6,358 bases of DNA from Reyranella sp. Lineage in GTDB: Bacteria; Pseudomonadota; Alphaproteobacteria; Reyranellales; Reyranellaceae. The stretch lies in NCBI GenBank assembly GCA_030681635.1, contig JAUXRT010000445.1, positions 1 through 6,358 of the forward strand, read 5' to 3'. Made by a program: the position numbers and the translations under genes. The first letter of the stretch is position 1. Each line of letters opens with the position of its first letter. The notes under the pieces were generated by a model that saw only the letters and a program-made list of their open reading frames with translations, ran no database searches and had not been told where the DNA came from. This document shows positions 1 through 5,923 of this stretch, piece by piece.

Positions 1-263
1 GGCCGCGGCTCCTGCTGCTCGACGAGCCGTCGCTCGGTCTGGCGCCGCTGATCGTGCGGCAGATCTTCGAGGTGATCGGCCGGATCGCGCGGGAAGAGGG
101 GGTGACGATCTTCCTGGTCGAGCAAAATGCCTATCATGCGCTTCGCCTGGCCGACCGCGGCTATGTCCTGGCCAACGGCCGGGTCCGGCTGAGCGGCGCC
201 GGCCGCGACCTGCTCGCAAATGCCGAAGTCAGGGCGGCCTATCTCGAGGGCGGCCACGGATGA
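1..263 (+). CDS. livF: Branched-chain amino acid ABC transporter ATP-binding protein, LivF type (3' part only)
   Basis: This is the C-terminal 86 residues of an ABC ATPase; the 5' end lies outside the window and whole codons begin at base 3. It would hydrolyse ATP at the inner membrane to drive uptake of branched-chain amino acids or related substrates, normally paired with LivG and the LivH/LivM permeases. Visible are the Walker B segment LLLLDEPSLGLAP (aspartate and catalytic glutamate, followed by the D-loop) and IFLVEQNAYHAL, the LivF version of the switch region, where VEQN is characteristic. The tail with LADRGYVLANGRV and a final AYLEGG-like end also matches LivF rather than LivG. Walker A and the LSGGQ signature would lie upstream. 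A small membrane protein gene and a LivK-type binding protein follow on the same strand, which supports the assignment. The transported substrate cannot be determined from this fragment. Confidence 0.93.
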   Translation, partial: PRLLLLDEPSLGLAPLIVRQIFEVIGRIAREEGVTIFLVEQNAYHALRLADRGYVLANGRVRLSGAGRDLLANAEVRAAYLEGGHG

Positions 264-282
264 GCCCGCTCCCATGAGCCCG
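260..282 (+). repeat. Duplicated ATGAGCCCG start context at the livF / DUF6867-like junction
   Basis: The 9-mer ATGAGCCCG occurs at 260-268 and again at 274-282, offset by 14 nt. The first copy overlaps the livF stop codon (ATGA, 260-263) and opens a five-codon frame, MSPLP, whose TGA at 275-277 overlaps the ATG at 274 that starts the next gene. The sequence therefore shows two consecutive ATGA stop/start overlaps. Whether the miniature frame is translated is unknown; chance or a small tandem duplication are both possible. Confidence 0.5.
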
Positions 283-636
283 ATCGACACCTTCATGTTC
301 GACTGGTTCGGCGACACGCTGTTCAACGTGCTGCTGTTCAACCTGGTGGTGATCGGGCCGGCGGCGTTCGCGACCGGCCATGCCGTCGCCACGACCTGGC
401 GCCATTGGGGCCAGATGGTCTTCTACACCGGGCTTCTTTCGGCAACGCTGCGCTTTCTCGACTATGCCCTGGCGGGCGGAGAGTTGTGGTCGGTGGCCGG
501 CTTTTTGCTGGGCTGGGGCGTCCAGATGGCGATCGGCGCCTTCGCCTACCGCCTAACGCAGACCCGCCAGATGGTCCGCCAATATCCCTGGCTCTACCAG
601 CGCAAAGGCTTGCTGGGCTGGGAGGAGCGGCACTAA
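274..636 (+). CDS. Small three-helix membrane protein resembling DUF6867, in a liv transporter locus
   Basis: The 120-residue protein has no assigned function. Three hydrophobic segments fit membrane helices at about residues 16-36, 47-66 and 72-92. They are followed by a basic, aromatic C-terminal tail (RLTQTRQMVRQYPWLYQR, about 93-110), probably cytoplasmic. The tail and the TWRHWGQ...RFLDYAL pattern resemble the DUF6867 family, which I recall occurring beside branched-chain amino acid ABC transporter genes in Alphaproteobacteria; this family call is from memory of its pattern. The gene starts 10 nt after the livF stop and precedes livK, so it is probably co-transcribed with both and may be an accessory to the transporter (inference). 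The start at 274 was chosen because it avoids overlap and puts the first helix near the N-terminus. An in-frame ATG at 220 would overlap livF and add 18 polar residues, and ATG 295 is another possibility. No strong Shine-Dalgarno is visible, so translation may be coupled to livF. Confidence 0.8.
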   Translation: MSPIDTFMFDWFGDTLFNVLLFNLVVIGPAAFATGHAVATTWRHWGQMVFYTGLLSATLRFLDYALAGGELWSVAGFLLGWGVQMAIGAFAYRLTQTRQMVRQYPWLYQRKGLLGWEERH

Positions 637-649
637 TCTGGCGGCAATG

Positions 650-665
650 CTCCACATCCGTGGAG
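650..665 (+). promoter_or_regulatory. Small hairpin in the livK leader
   Basis: CTCCAC (650-655) and GTGGAG (660-665) form a perfect 6-bp inverted repeat with a 4-nt ATCC loop. It lies in the 51-nt gap between the DUF6867-like gene and livK, 10 nt before the livK Shine-Dalgarno. There is no U-tract, so it does not look like a terminator. Short hairpins in such gaps can stabilise the binding-protein part of a transporter transcript, but here that is inference from position alone. Confidence 0.35.
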
Positions 666-687
666 GGGCTCAAGCAGGGAGACAAGC

Positions 688-1800
688 ATGAAGAAAACCT
701 ACGGTATGCTCGCCGTCGCAGCGATCGCCTTGATGGCGACGCCGGCGCTCGCGCAGATCAAGATCGGCTCGGCCGGCCCGATGACGGGCTCGAACGCCGC
801 GTTCGGTGAACAGCTCAAGCGTGGCGCCGAGATGGCCGTCCAGGACATCAACGCCGCCGGTGGCGTGAACGGCCAGAAGCTCCAGCTCGTGATCGGCGAC
901 GACGCCTGCGACCCCAAGCAGGCGACCGCGGTTGCCAACAAGATGGTGTCCGACAAGGTCGTCTTCGTGGCCGGGCACTTCTGCTCGGGCTCGTCGATCC
1001 CGGCGTCGGACATCTACAAGGAAGGCAAGATCCTGCAGATCACGCCGGCTTCGACCAATCCGAAGCTGACGGACGACGCCGCGGCCAAGGGCAACACCAC
1101 GGTGTTCCGCACCTGCGGCCGTGACGACGTGCAGGGCGCCACGGTCGGCGCCTACATCAACAAGTTCCACAAGGGCGCCAAGGTCGCGATCCTTCACGAC
1201 AAGTCGCCCTACGGCAAAGGCGTGGCCGACGAGACCAAGAAGGCCCTGAACAAGGGCGGGCTGCGCGAGACGATGTACGAGGCCTACAACGACACCGACA
1301 AGGATTTCGCCGCGCTGATCAACAAGATGAAGCAGGCGAAGATCGACATCATCGTTCTCGGTGGCTACCACACCGCGGGCGCGCTGATCATCAAGCAGGC
1401 GCGTGAGCAGGGCCTGGCGGCGCAGATGATGGGCTTCGACTCGCTCGAGACTGCCGAGTTCGCCCAGTTGGGCGGCGCGGCGACCAACGGTGTGCTGATG
1501 TCGTTCCCGCCCAAGGCCGAGGACGACCCGAAGAATGCCCCGCTGGTGAAGAAGTTCCGCGACGCCAAGTACAATCCGGAAGGCTACACGCTGTTCAGCT
1601 ACGCCGCGGTCAAGGCTTGGGCCGATGCCGCCAACAAGGCGAAGTCGACTGATGCTGCTGCAGTCGCGGCAGCGTTGCGCTCGGGCAAGTACGATACCGC
1701 CGTCGGTGTGCTGGAGTTCGACGCCAAGGGCGACATCAAGGATGCGGTCTACGACATCTACGTCTGGAAGGACGGCAAGTCGTTCCCGACCGTCAAGTAA
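688..1800 (+). CDS. livK: Periplasmic branched-chain amino acid-binding protein (LivK/LivJ type)
   Basis: This 370-residue protein is the extracytoplasmic solute receptor of the liv-type ABC transporter (periplasmic-binding fold type I, Peripla_BP_6-like). It captures ligand in the periplasm and delivers it to the permease. Residues 1-22 form a classic Sec signal peptide: MKK, a hydrophobic core, then TPALA with predicted cleavage before Q23. There is no lipobox cysteine, so the protein should be soluble. The mature N-terminus IKIGSAGPMTGSNAAFGEQ is typical of the family. C74 (DDACDP) and C99 (FCSGSS) match the disulfide pair of the E. coli LIV-binding proteins. C143 (RTCGRDD) is a third cysteine. 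Ligand-contact regions SGSS (about 100) and TPAST follow. AGGGAG at 676-681, 6 nt before the ATG, fixes the start. The length is usual for the family and a strong terminator follows at once. Ligand specificity (Leu/Ile/Val, amides or others) cannot be read from sequence alone. Confidence 0.94.
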   Translation: MKKTYGMLAVAAIALMATPALAQIKIGSAGPMTGSNAAFGEQLKRGAEMAVQDINAAGGVNGQKLQLVIGDDACDPKQATAVANKMVSDKVVFVAGHFCSGSSIPASDIYKEGKILQITPASTNPKLTDDAAAKGNTTVFRTCGRDDVQGATVGAYINKFHKGAKVAILHDKSPYGKGVADETKKALNKGGLRETMYEAYNDTDKDFAALINKMKQAKIDIIVLGGYHTAGALIIKQAREQGLAAQMMGFDSLETAEFAQLGGAATNGVLMSFPPKAEDDPKNAPLVKKFRDAKYNPEGYTLFSYAAVKAWADAANKAKSTDAAAVAAALRSGKYDTAVGVLEFDAKGDIKDAVYDIYVWKDGKSFPTVK

Positions 1801-1816
1801 GCTTCTCGACCCGACA

Positions 1817-1850
1817 GGAAAGGCCCGGCGTGTGCCGGGCCTTTCTCTTT
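1817..1850 (+). terminator. Intrinsic terminator after livK
   Basis: A perfect 12-bp stem, GAAAGGCCCGGC (1818-1829) with GCCGGGCCTTTC (1834-1845), closes a GTGT tetraloop; a G-U pair at 1817/1846 can extend it. A T-rich tail (TCTTT, 1846-1850) follows. It begins 16 nt after the livK stop codon. It separates the transporter genes from the downstream rpiB operon and implies that rpiB has its own promoter. Confidence 0.92.
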
Positions 1851-1906
1851 AGGATTCAGAGTCTTGTGGTCCGCTTCCCACGATTTTGGGGGCCGGTAGC
1901 GCGACC

Positions 1907-1929
1907 ACCCCGGATATGGTATCCGGGGT
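1907..1929 (+). promoter_or_regulatory. Perfect inverted repeat in the rpiB leader (hairpin or operator)
   Basis: ACCCCGGATA (1907-1916) and TATCCGGGGT (1920-1929) are perfect 10-nt inverted copies around a TGG loop. The right arm ends 30 nt before the rpiB ATG. No T-run follows on the + strand and none is found on the - strand side, so a second terminator is unlikely. It could be an RNA hairpin in the 5' leader, a binding site for a dimeric regulator, or fortuitous. The surrounding spacer (1851-1959) shows no convincing -35/-10 pair, although a promoter is expected there. Confidence 0.5.
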
Positions 1930-1959
1930 CTCAACAGCTAGAGGGGATCGATCGTCGAG

Positions 1960-2400
1960 ATGGCGGGGGCCACCATCGCGGTCGCGTCGGATCATGCCGG
2001 CTTCGACCTAAAGGAAATTCTCAAGCGCGACCTGCAGAACGCGGGTCACGAGGTGCTCGACCTCGGCACGAATTCGACCGCCTCCGTGGATTATCCGGAT
2101 TTCGGCAAGGCGATGGCTGACGCCATCGCGTCGGGCAAGGTCCAGCGCGGCGTCCTCGTTTGCGGCACCGGCATCGGCATCTCGATCGCAGCCAACCGCA
2201 ACCCCAAGGTCCGTGCCGCCCTTGCACACGACGTCACCTCGGCGCGGCTGTCGCGCGAACACAACGATGCCAACGTGATCGCGTTCGGACAGCGGCTGAT
2301 CGGGACGGAGACGGCGCGCGAGGCGCTGAAGGCTTTCCTTGAGACCGAATGGGCCGGCGGCCGTCATGCCGGCCGCGTTGCCAAGCTTTCGAAGGACTGA
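1960..2400 (+). CDS. rpiB: Ribose-5-phosphate isomerase B
   Basis: The 146-residue cytoplasmic enzyme interconverts ribose-5-phosphate and ribulose-5-phosphate in the non-oxidative pentose phosphate pathway. It belongs to the RpiB/LacAB family. Visible motifs are ASDHAGF (9-15), the phosphate-binding loop CGTGIGISIAANR (68-80) carrying the catalytic cysteine C68, SREHNDANVIAFGQR (98-112) carrying H101 (equivalent to E. coli H99), and the C-terminal GGRHAGRV (133-140). Nothing essential is missing and the length is normal. The start is secure because an in-frame TAG lies at 1939-1941 with no other start codon before 1960. The Shine-Dalgarno is poor: GAGGGG at 1941-1946 is 13 nt away, and only GAG sits directly before the ATG. 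This is the first gene of a packed operon leading into glyA. Its product ribulose-5-P is also the substrate of RibB, encoded at the other end of this gene run. Confidence 0.96.
   Translation: MAGATIAVASDHAGFDLKEILKRDLQNAGHEVLDLGTNSTASVDYPDFGKAMADAIASGKVQRGVLVCGTGIGISIAANRNPKVRAALAHDVTSARLSREHNDANVIAFGQRLIGTETAREALKAFLETEWAGGRHAGRVAKLSKD
2391..2396 (+). promoter_or_regulatory. Ribosome binding site that sets the glyA start
   Basis: GAAGGA lies inside the last codons of rpiB and ends 9 nt before ATG 2406. It favours 2406 over the in-frame ATG at 2349, which would overlap rpiB by 52 nt, and over the ATG at 2427. Confidence 0.7.
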
Positions 2401-2405
2401 ACGAC

Positions 2406-3713
2406 ATGAGCCAAGCTGCTGCCAAGATGTCCGACTCGCCGCTGCCGATGTTCACCAGGAGCCTCGCCGAGGCCGATCCCGCGGTCTACGCGACGGTGAA
2501 GGGTGAACTGGCCCGCCAGCGCGAGCAGATCGAACTGATCGCCTCGGAGAATATTGTGTCCCGCGCGGTGCTCGAGGCGGCGGGCTCGGTGCTGACGAAC
2601 AAGTATGCCGAGGGCTATCCCCGTCGGCGCTACTACGGCGGCTGCGAGGAGGTCGACAAGGCCGAGGACCTCGCCATCGAGCGCGCCTGCAAGCTGTTCA
2701 ACTGCACCTTCGCCAACGTCCAGCCGCATTCCGGCGCGCAGGCCAACCAGGCCGTGTTCATGGCGCTGCTCAAGCCCGGCGACACCTTCATGGGCATGTC
2801 GCTGTCCGAGGGCGGTCATCTCACGCACGGCTCGCCGGCCAACCAGTCGGGCAAGTGGTTCAAGGTCGTGTCCTACGGCGTGAAGGCCGACACCCACTTG
2901 ATCGACTACGAACAGATGGAAGAGGTGGCGCGCCGCGAGAAGCCGAAGCTGATCGTGGCCGGCGCCTCGGCCTACTCGCGCCACATCGACTGGGCGCGCT
3001 TCCGCAAGGTCGCGGATGAGATCGGCGCTTTCTTCATGGTCGACATGGCGCACTATGCCGGCCTGGTGGCGGCCGGCGTCTATCCCAGCCCGCTGCCGCA
3101 TGCCCATGTCGTGACCACGACGACGCACAAGACGCTGCGCGGCCCGCGCGGCGGCATGATCCTTTCGAACGACGCCGAGATCGGCAAGAAGATCAACTCG
3201 GCGGTGTTCCCGGGCCTCCAGGGTGGCCCGCTGATGCACATCATCGCGGCCAAGGCGGTGGCGTTCGGCGAGGCGCTGAAGCCCGACTTCAAGATCTACG
3301 CCCAGAACGTCATCGACAACGCGCGCGCGCTGGCCGCCGCGCTGACCGAGCGTGGCCTGAAAATCGTCTCGGGCGGCACCGACAGCCACGTCATGCTGGT
3401 CGACCTGCGCCCAAAGAAGGCGACCGGTGTTTCGGCCGAGAAAGTGCTCGACCGCGCCGGCATTACCACCAACAAGAACAGCATCCCGGGCGACCCGGAG
3501 AAGTACACGATCACGTCGGGCGTGCGCCTGGGATCGCCGGCCGGAACGACGCGCGGCTTTGGCACGGCCGAGTTCCGCCAGATCGGCCACCTGATCGCCG
3601 ACGTGCTCGATGGAATCGCCAAGAACGGCCCGGACGGCGACGCCCAGGTCGAACAGGAAGTACGGGGCAAGGTCCAAGCGCTCTGCGCCCGCTTTCCGAT
3701 CTACCGCGACTGA
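2406..3713 (+). CDS. glyA: Serine hydroxymethyltransferase
   Basis: The 435-residue PLP enzyme of the cytoplasm converts serine and tetrahydrofolate to glycine and 5,10-methylene-tetrahydrofolate. This is the main one-carbon source for purine, thymidylate and methionine synthesis. The N-terminal region carries ELIASENIVSRAV and NKYAEGYPRRRYYGG, the substrate and folate contact regions. VDMAHYAGLVAAG carries D213 and H216, which contact PLP. TTTTHKTLRGPRGG carries the Schiff-base lysine K242; the 29-residue spacing from D213 equals that in E. coli (D200 to K229). The C-terminal part includes NKNSIPGD and SGVRLGSPAGTTRG, also conserved. The gene starts 5 nt after the rpiB stop, with a good Shine-Dalgarno. 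Compared with E. coli (417 aa), the extra length is mostly the N-terminal MSQAAAKMSDSPLPMF stretch, common in alphaproteobacterial versions. A start at 2427 cannot be excluded. Confidence 0.97.
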   Translation: MSQAAAKMSDSPLPMFTRSLAEADPAVYATVKGELARQREQIELIASENIVSRAVLEAAGSVLTNKYAEGYPRRRYYGGCEEVDKAEDLAIERACKLFNCTFANVQPHSGAQANQAVFMALLKPGDTFMGMSLSEGGHLTHGSPANQSGKWFKVVSYGVKADTHLIDYEQMEEVARREKPKLIVAGASAYSRHIDWARFRKVADEIGAFFMVDMAHYAGLVAAGVYPSPLPHAHVVTTTTHKTLRGPRGGMILSNDAEIGKKINSAVFPGLQGGPLMHIIAAKAVAFGEALKPDFKIYAQNVIDNARALAAALTERGLKIVSGGTDSHVMLVDLRPKKATGVSAEKVLDRAGITTNKNSIPGDPEKYTITSGVRLGSPAGTTRGFGTAEFRQIGHLIADVLDGIAKNGPDGDAQVEQEVRGKVQALCARFPIYRD

Positions 3714-3748
3714 CAACGCGCAAAGACAGAAAATAACAGGGGGACTAA

Positions 3749-4216
3749 ATGCGCTGTCCATTCTGCGGTCACGAGGACACTCAGGTTAAGGACTCGAGAC
3801 CGACTGACGACAATTCCGCGATCCGCCGCCGGCGCTATTGCCCATCGTGCGGCTCGCGCTTCACCACCTTCGAGCGCGTGCAGCTGCGCGAACTCACGGT
3901 CGTGAAGAAGAACGGCCAGCGCGTCCAGTTCGACCGCGACAAGCTCGCGCGTTCGATCTCGGTGGCCTGCCGCAAGCGGCCGGTCGATCCCGAGCGCGTC
4001 GAGCGCGTGGTCAACGGCATCGTGCGACGCCTCGAAAGCTCCGGCGAGAGCGAGATTCCCTCGACCCAGATCGGCGAACTGGTGATGGACGCGCTGCGCG
4101 CGCTCGATCCGGTGGCCTATGTGCGGTTCGCCTCGGTCTATCGCAATTTCCGCGAGGCCCGGGACTTCGAGGAGTTCATCTCCGATCTCGCCGAGACGGC
4201 CAGCCTCAAGGACTGA
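3749..4216 (+). CDS. nrdR: Transcriptional repressor NrdR of ribonucleotide reductase genes
   Basis: The 155-residue protein is a nucleotide-sensing repressor that binds paired NrdR boxes upstream of ribonucleotide reductase operons. The N-terminal zinc ribbon has its four cysteines in CPFC (C3, C6) and CPSC (C31, C34), followed by a basic stretch RRRR and GSRFTTFERV. The ATP-cone domain spans about residues 49-139, beginning TVVKKNGQRVQFDRDKL and ending VYRNFREARDFEEF. Length and both domains are complete. AGGGGG (3738-3743) sits 5 nt before the ATG. The gene lies 35 nt after glyA and 4 nt before ribD. Placement beside rib genes is common across bacteria and does not imply that NrdR controls riboflavin synthesis. 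I saw no NrdR box pair in this window, so its targets are elsewhere. Confidence 0.97.
   Translation: MRCPFCGHEDTQVKDSRPTDDNSAIRRRRYCPSCGSRFTTFERVQLRELTVVKKNGQRVQFDRDKLARSISVACRKRPVDPERVERVVNGIVRRLESSGESEIPSTQIGELVMDALRALDPVAYVRFASVYRNFREARDFEEFISDLAETASLKD
4208..4212 (+). promoter_or_regulatory. Ribosome binding site for ribD inside the nrdR 3' end
   Basis: AAGGA overlaps the final nrdR codons and lies 8 nt before ATG 4221. Together with the 4-nt gap between nrdR stop and ribD start, it suggests coupled translation and supports 4221 over the in-frame upstream ATG at 4119, which would overlap nrdR by 98 nt. Confidence 0.65.
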
Positions 4217-4220
4217 CGCG

Positions 4221-5300
4221 ATGATGCGCGCGGCGCTCGCGCTGGCGCGCCGTTCGCTCGGGCGCACCTGGCCCAACCCGGCCGTGGGCTGCGTGATCGT
4301 GCGCGACGGGCGTGTGATCGCGCGTGGCCGCACGCAGGATGGCGGCCGCCCACATGCCGAAGCCGATGCGATCGCCAACGCGCGTGAGGCCCTGAAAGGC
4401 GCGACTGTCTATGTGACGCTCGAGCCGTGCGCGCATCACGGCAAGACGCCGCCGTGTGCCGACGCCTTGATCGCGGCCGGCGTCGGCCGTGTCGTCTCGG
4501 CACTGGAAGATCCCGATCCGCGCGTAAAGGGGCAGGGGCATGCGCGCCTGGCGGCGGCGGGCATAAAGGTCGAGATCGGCGAGGGCGCGGCGGCGGCGGC
4601 CGAGATCAACGCCGGTTTCCTTCTGCGCGTGACGGAAGGCAGGCCGCTCTTTCACCTCAAGATCGCAAGCTCGCTCGACGGCCGGATCGCGACCGCCTCG
4701 GGCGAGAGCAGATGGATCACCGGCGAGGCGGCGCGAGCCGACGGTCATCGACTGCGCAGCCTCCACGACGCGATCCTGGTCGGATCCGGCACCGTTGCTG
4801 CAGACGATCCGGAGCTTACCTGTCGCCTGCCGGGCCTCGGCGCCTATTCGCCGGACCGCATCGTGCTCGATTCGGCGGCTGGCATGTCGGCCGACTCCAA
4901 ACTTGCGGCCACCGCGCAAGCGACGCCGGTGCGCCTGTTCCATACCGGGGCGCAAGCGTCGCGGGTTGCGCTGTTGCGCGAGAAGGGGATCGACGTCATT
5001 GAGGTGCCGGCGAGCGGCGAGGGTCGGGTCGACGTTGCCGCGGTGGCCCAGGCGCTTGGTGGTCTCGGCTATTCGAGCGTGCTGATCGAGGGTGGCGGCC
5101 GGATCGCGGCGGCCTTCTTGAAGGCGGGCCTCGTCGACCGGATCAGCAGTTATCGCGCAGGGATCGTCCTGGGGGAAGACAGCCGCTCTGCGGTCGGACC
5201 CCTGGCGCTCGACCGCCTCGATTTCGCGCCCCGGTTCAGGCTGGTTTCCAGCCGGACGGTGGGCACCGACACACTGGAAACCTGGTACAGGCGGACCTAA
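4221..5300 (+). CDS. ribD: Bifunctional riboflavin biosynthesis protein RibD (deaminase/reductase)
   Basis: The 359-residue cytoplasmic enzyme performs two consecutive riboflavin steps: deamination of the GTP-derived diaminopyrimidinone phosphate, then NADPH-dependent reduction of the ribosyl side chain. The deaminase domain occupies about residues 1-140. It has WPNPAVGCVIV, HAEADAI (H45 zinc ligand, E47 catalytic), and PCAHHGKTPPC with zinc ligands C70 and C79. The reductase domain (about 143-356) shows FHLKIASSLDGRIA (K147), GESRWITG (161-168), AILVGSGTVAADDPELT (184-200) and IEGGG near 289-293, all expected for substrate and NADPH binding. The length is close to E. coli RibD (367 aa). The N-terminus is a few residues shorter than usual: MMRAALALARR corresponds to the usual FM.RAL helix. 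The second ATG at 4224 is an equally possible start. The gene follows nrdR by 4 nt and precedes ribE by 8 nt. Confidence 0.96.
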   Translation: MMRAALALARRSLGRTWPNPAVGCVIVRDGRVIARGRTQDGGRPHAEADAIANAREALKGATVYVTLEPCAHHGKTPPCADALIAAGVGRVVSALEDPDPRVKGQGHARLAAAGIKVEIGEGAAAAAEINAGFLLRVTEGRPLFHLKIASSLDGRIATASGESRWITGEAARADGHRLRSLHDAILVGSGTVAADDPELTCRLPGLGAYSPDRIVLDSAAGMSADSKLAATAQATPVRLFHTGAQASRVALLREKGIDVIEVPASGEGRVDVAAVAQALGGLGYSSVLIEGGGRIAAAFLKAGLVDRISSYRAGIVLGEDSRSAVGPLALDRLDFAPRFRLVSSRTVGTDTLETWYRRT

Positions 5301-5308
5301 GTACAACC

Positions 5309-5923
5309 ATGTTCACAGGCATCGTCACGGATATCGGCGAGATCGTCACGGTGGCGCCGGGCGGGCAGGCGGGCGCCAAGGCCGGCGATCGCCGGTTCGT
5401 GGTGCGCACCAAACACGACATGAAGCCGATCGCCATCGGCGCGTCGATTGCCTGCTCAGGCTGCTGCCTCACGGTGATAGAGAAGGGCGGTGACTGGTTT
5501 GCCGTCGAAGTCTCCGGCGAGAGCCTGGCCAAGACGCATCTCGGCGACTGGGCGGTCGGCAGCCGGATCAACCTGGAACTGTCCCTGAAGCTCGGCGACG
5601 AGCTGGGAGGACATCTGGTCTATGGCCATGTCGACGGCGTCGGCACGGTGGTTTCGATGACGCCCGAGGGCGGCAGCGTCCGCTTCGTGTTCGAAGCCCC
5701 CGCCGACATCGCGCGCTTCATTGCCGCCAAGGGCTCGGTGGCCATCGACGGTATTTCCCTCACGGTCAATGAAGTCGCGGGCAACCGCTTCGGCGTGAAC
5801 GTGATTTCCCACACCCAGGCTGTTACGACCCTGGGACAGGCCAAAATCGGCCAGCGGGTCAACCTTGAGGTCGATATGCTCGCGCGTTACGTTGCGCGAT
5901 TGTTGGAGCACGGAAAATCATGA
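5309..5923 (+). CDS. ribE: Riboflavin synthase alpha subunit
   Basis: The 204-residue cytoplasmic enzyme dismutates two 6,7-dimethyl-8-ribityllumazine molecules into riboflavin and the pyrimidinedione precursor. It has the two tandem lumazine-binding barrels of the family. The first spans about residues 1-98, starting MFTGIVTDIG and including CSGCCLTV (49-56). The second spans about 99-198, including GGHLVYGHVDG (100-110), GISLTVNEV (148-156) and TTLG. The C-terminal helix (MLARYVARLLEH) would mediate trimerisation. The start is certain because MFTGIV is the invariant N-terminus, although the Shine-Dalgarno is weak. The ribD stop is 8 nt upstream, and the stop codon overlaps the next gene's ATG. 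The symbol is ribE in most nomenclatures and ribC in E. coli. Confidence 0.96.
   Translation: MFTGIVTDIGEIVTVAPGGQAGAKAGDRRFVVRTKHDMKPIAIGASIACSGCCLTVIEKGGDWFAVEVSGESLAKTHLGDWAVGSRINLELSLKLGDELGGHLVYGHVDGVGTVVSMTPEGGSVRFVFEAPADIARFIAAKGSVAIDGISLTVNEVAGNRFGVNVISHTQAVTTLGQAKIGQRVNLEVDMLARYVARLLEHGKS

Noticed and set aside
670..1371. A 233-codon open frame on the - strand opposite livK
   Set aside because: Low-complexity composition (Arg, Val, Asp, Gly, His) and no motif; livK on the + strand has a signal peptide, conserved cysteines and a good ribosome binding site.
1861..1920. Sigma-70-like promoter boxes for rpiB
   Set aside because: CTTGTG at 1863-1868 resembles an alphaproteobacterial -35, but no acceptable -10 follows at 16-19 nt, so I do not call it.
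1851..1959. FMN or glycine riboswitch in the spacer before rpiB
   Set aside because: The spacer is too short and lacks the conserved cores I know for either class; only simple inverted repeats are present.
1830..2120. Small + strand frame spanning the terminator and the rpiB start
   Set aside because: It begins inside the terminator hairpin and runs out of frame through conserved rpiB codons.
2349..2405. A longer glyA start at 2349
   Set aside because: The added residues are a frame-shifted reading of the conserved rpiB 3' end, and GAAGGA at 2391-2396 points to 2406.
2364..3761. A 465-codon open frame on the - strand opposite glyA
   Set aside because: It mirrors glyA almost exactly, is rich in Arg, His, Gly and Val, shows no recognisable motif, and is the usual antisense shadow of a strongly biased high-GC gene.
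4119..4220. A longer ribD start at 4119
   Set aside because: It would overlap nrdR by 98 nt and add 34 Ser/Arg-rich residues with no RibD character; a Shine-Dalgarno at 4208-4212 supports 4221.
4585..4603. GCG-rich repeat tract within ribD
   Set aside because: It encodes a short poly-alanine linker (about residues 123-127) at the domain boundary, a common feature of high-GC genes, not a repeat element.
4206..5306. A 366-codon open frame on the - strand opposite ribD
   Set aside because: Complete overlap with a clear RibD containing all zinc and substrate motifs; the antisense product has no family signature.
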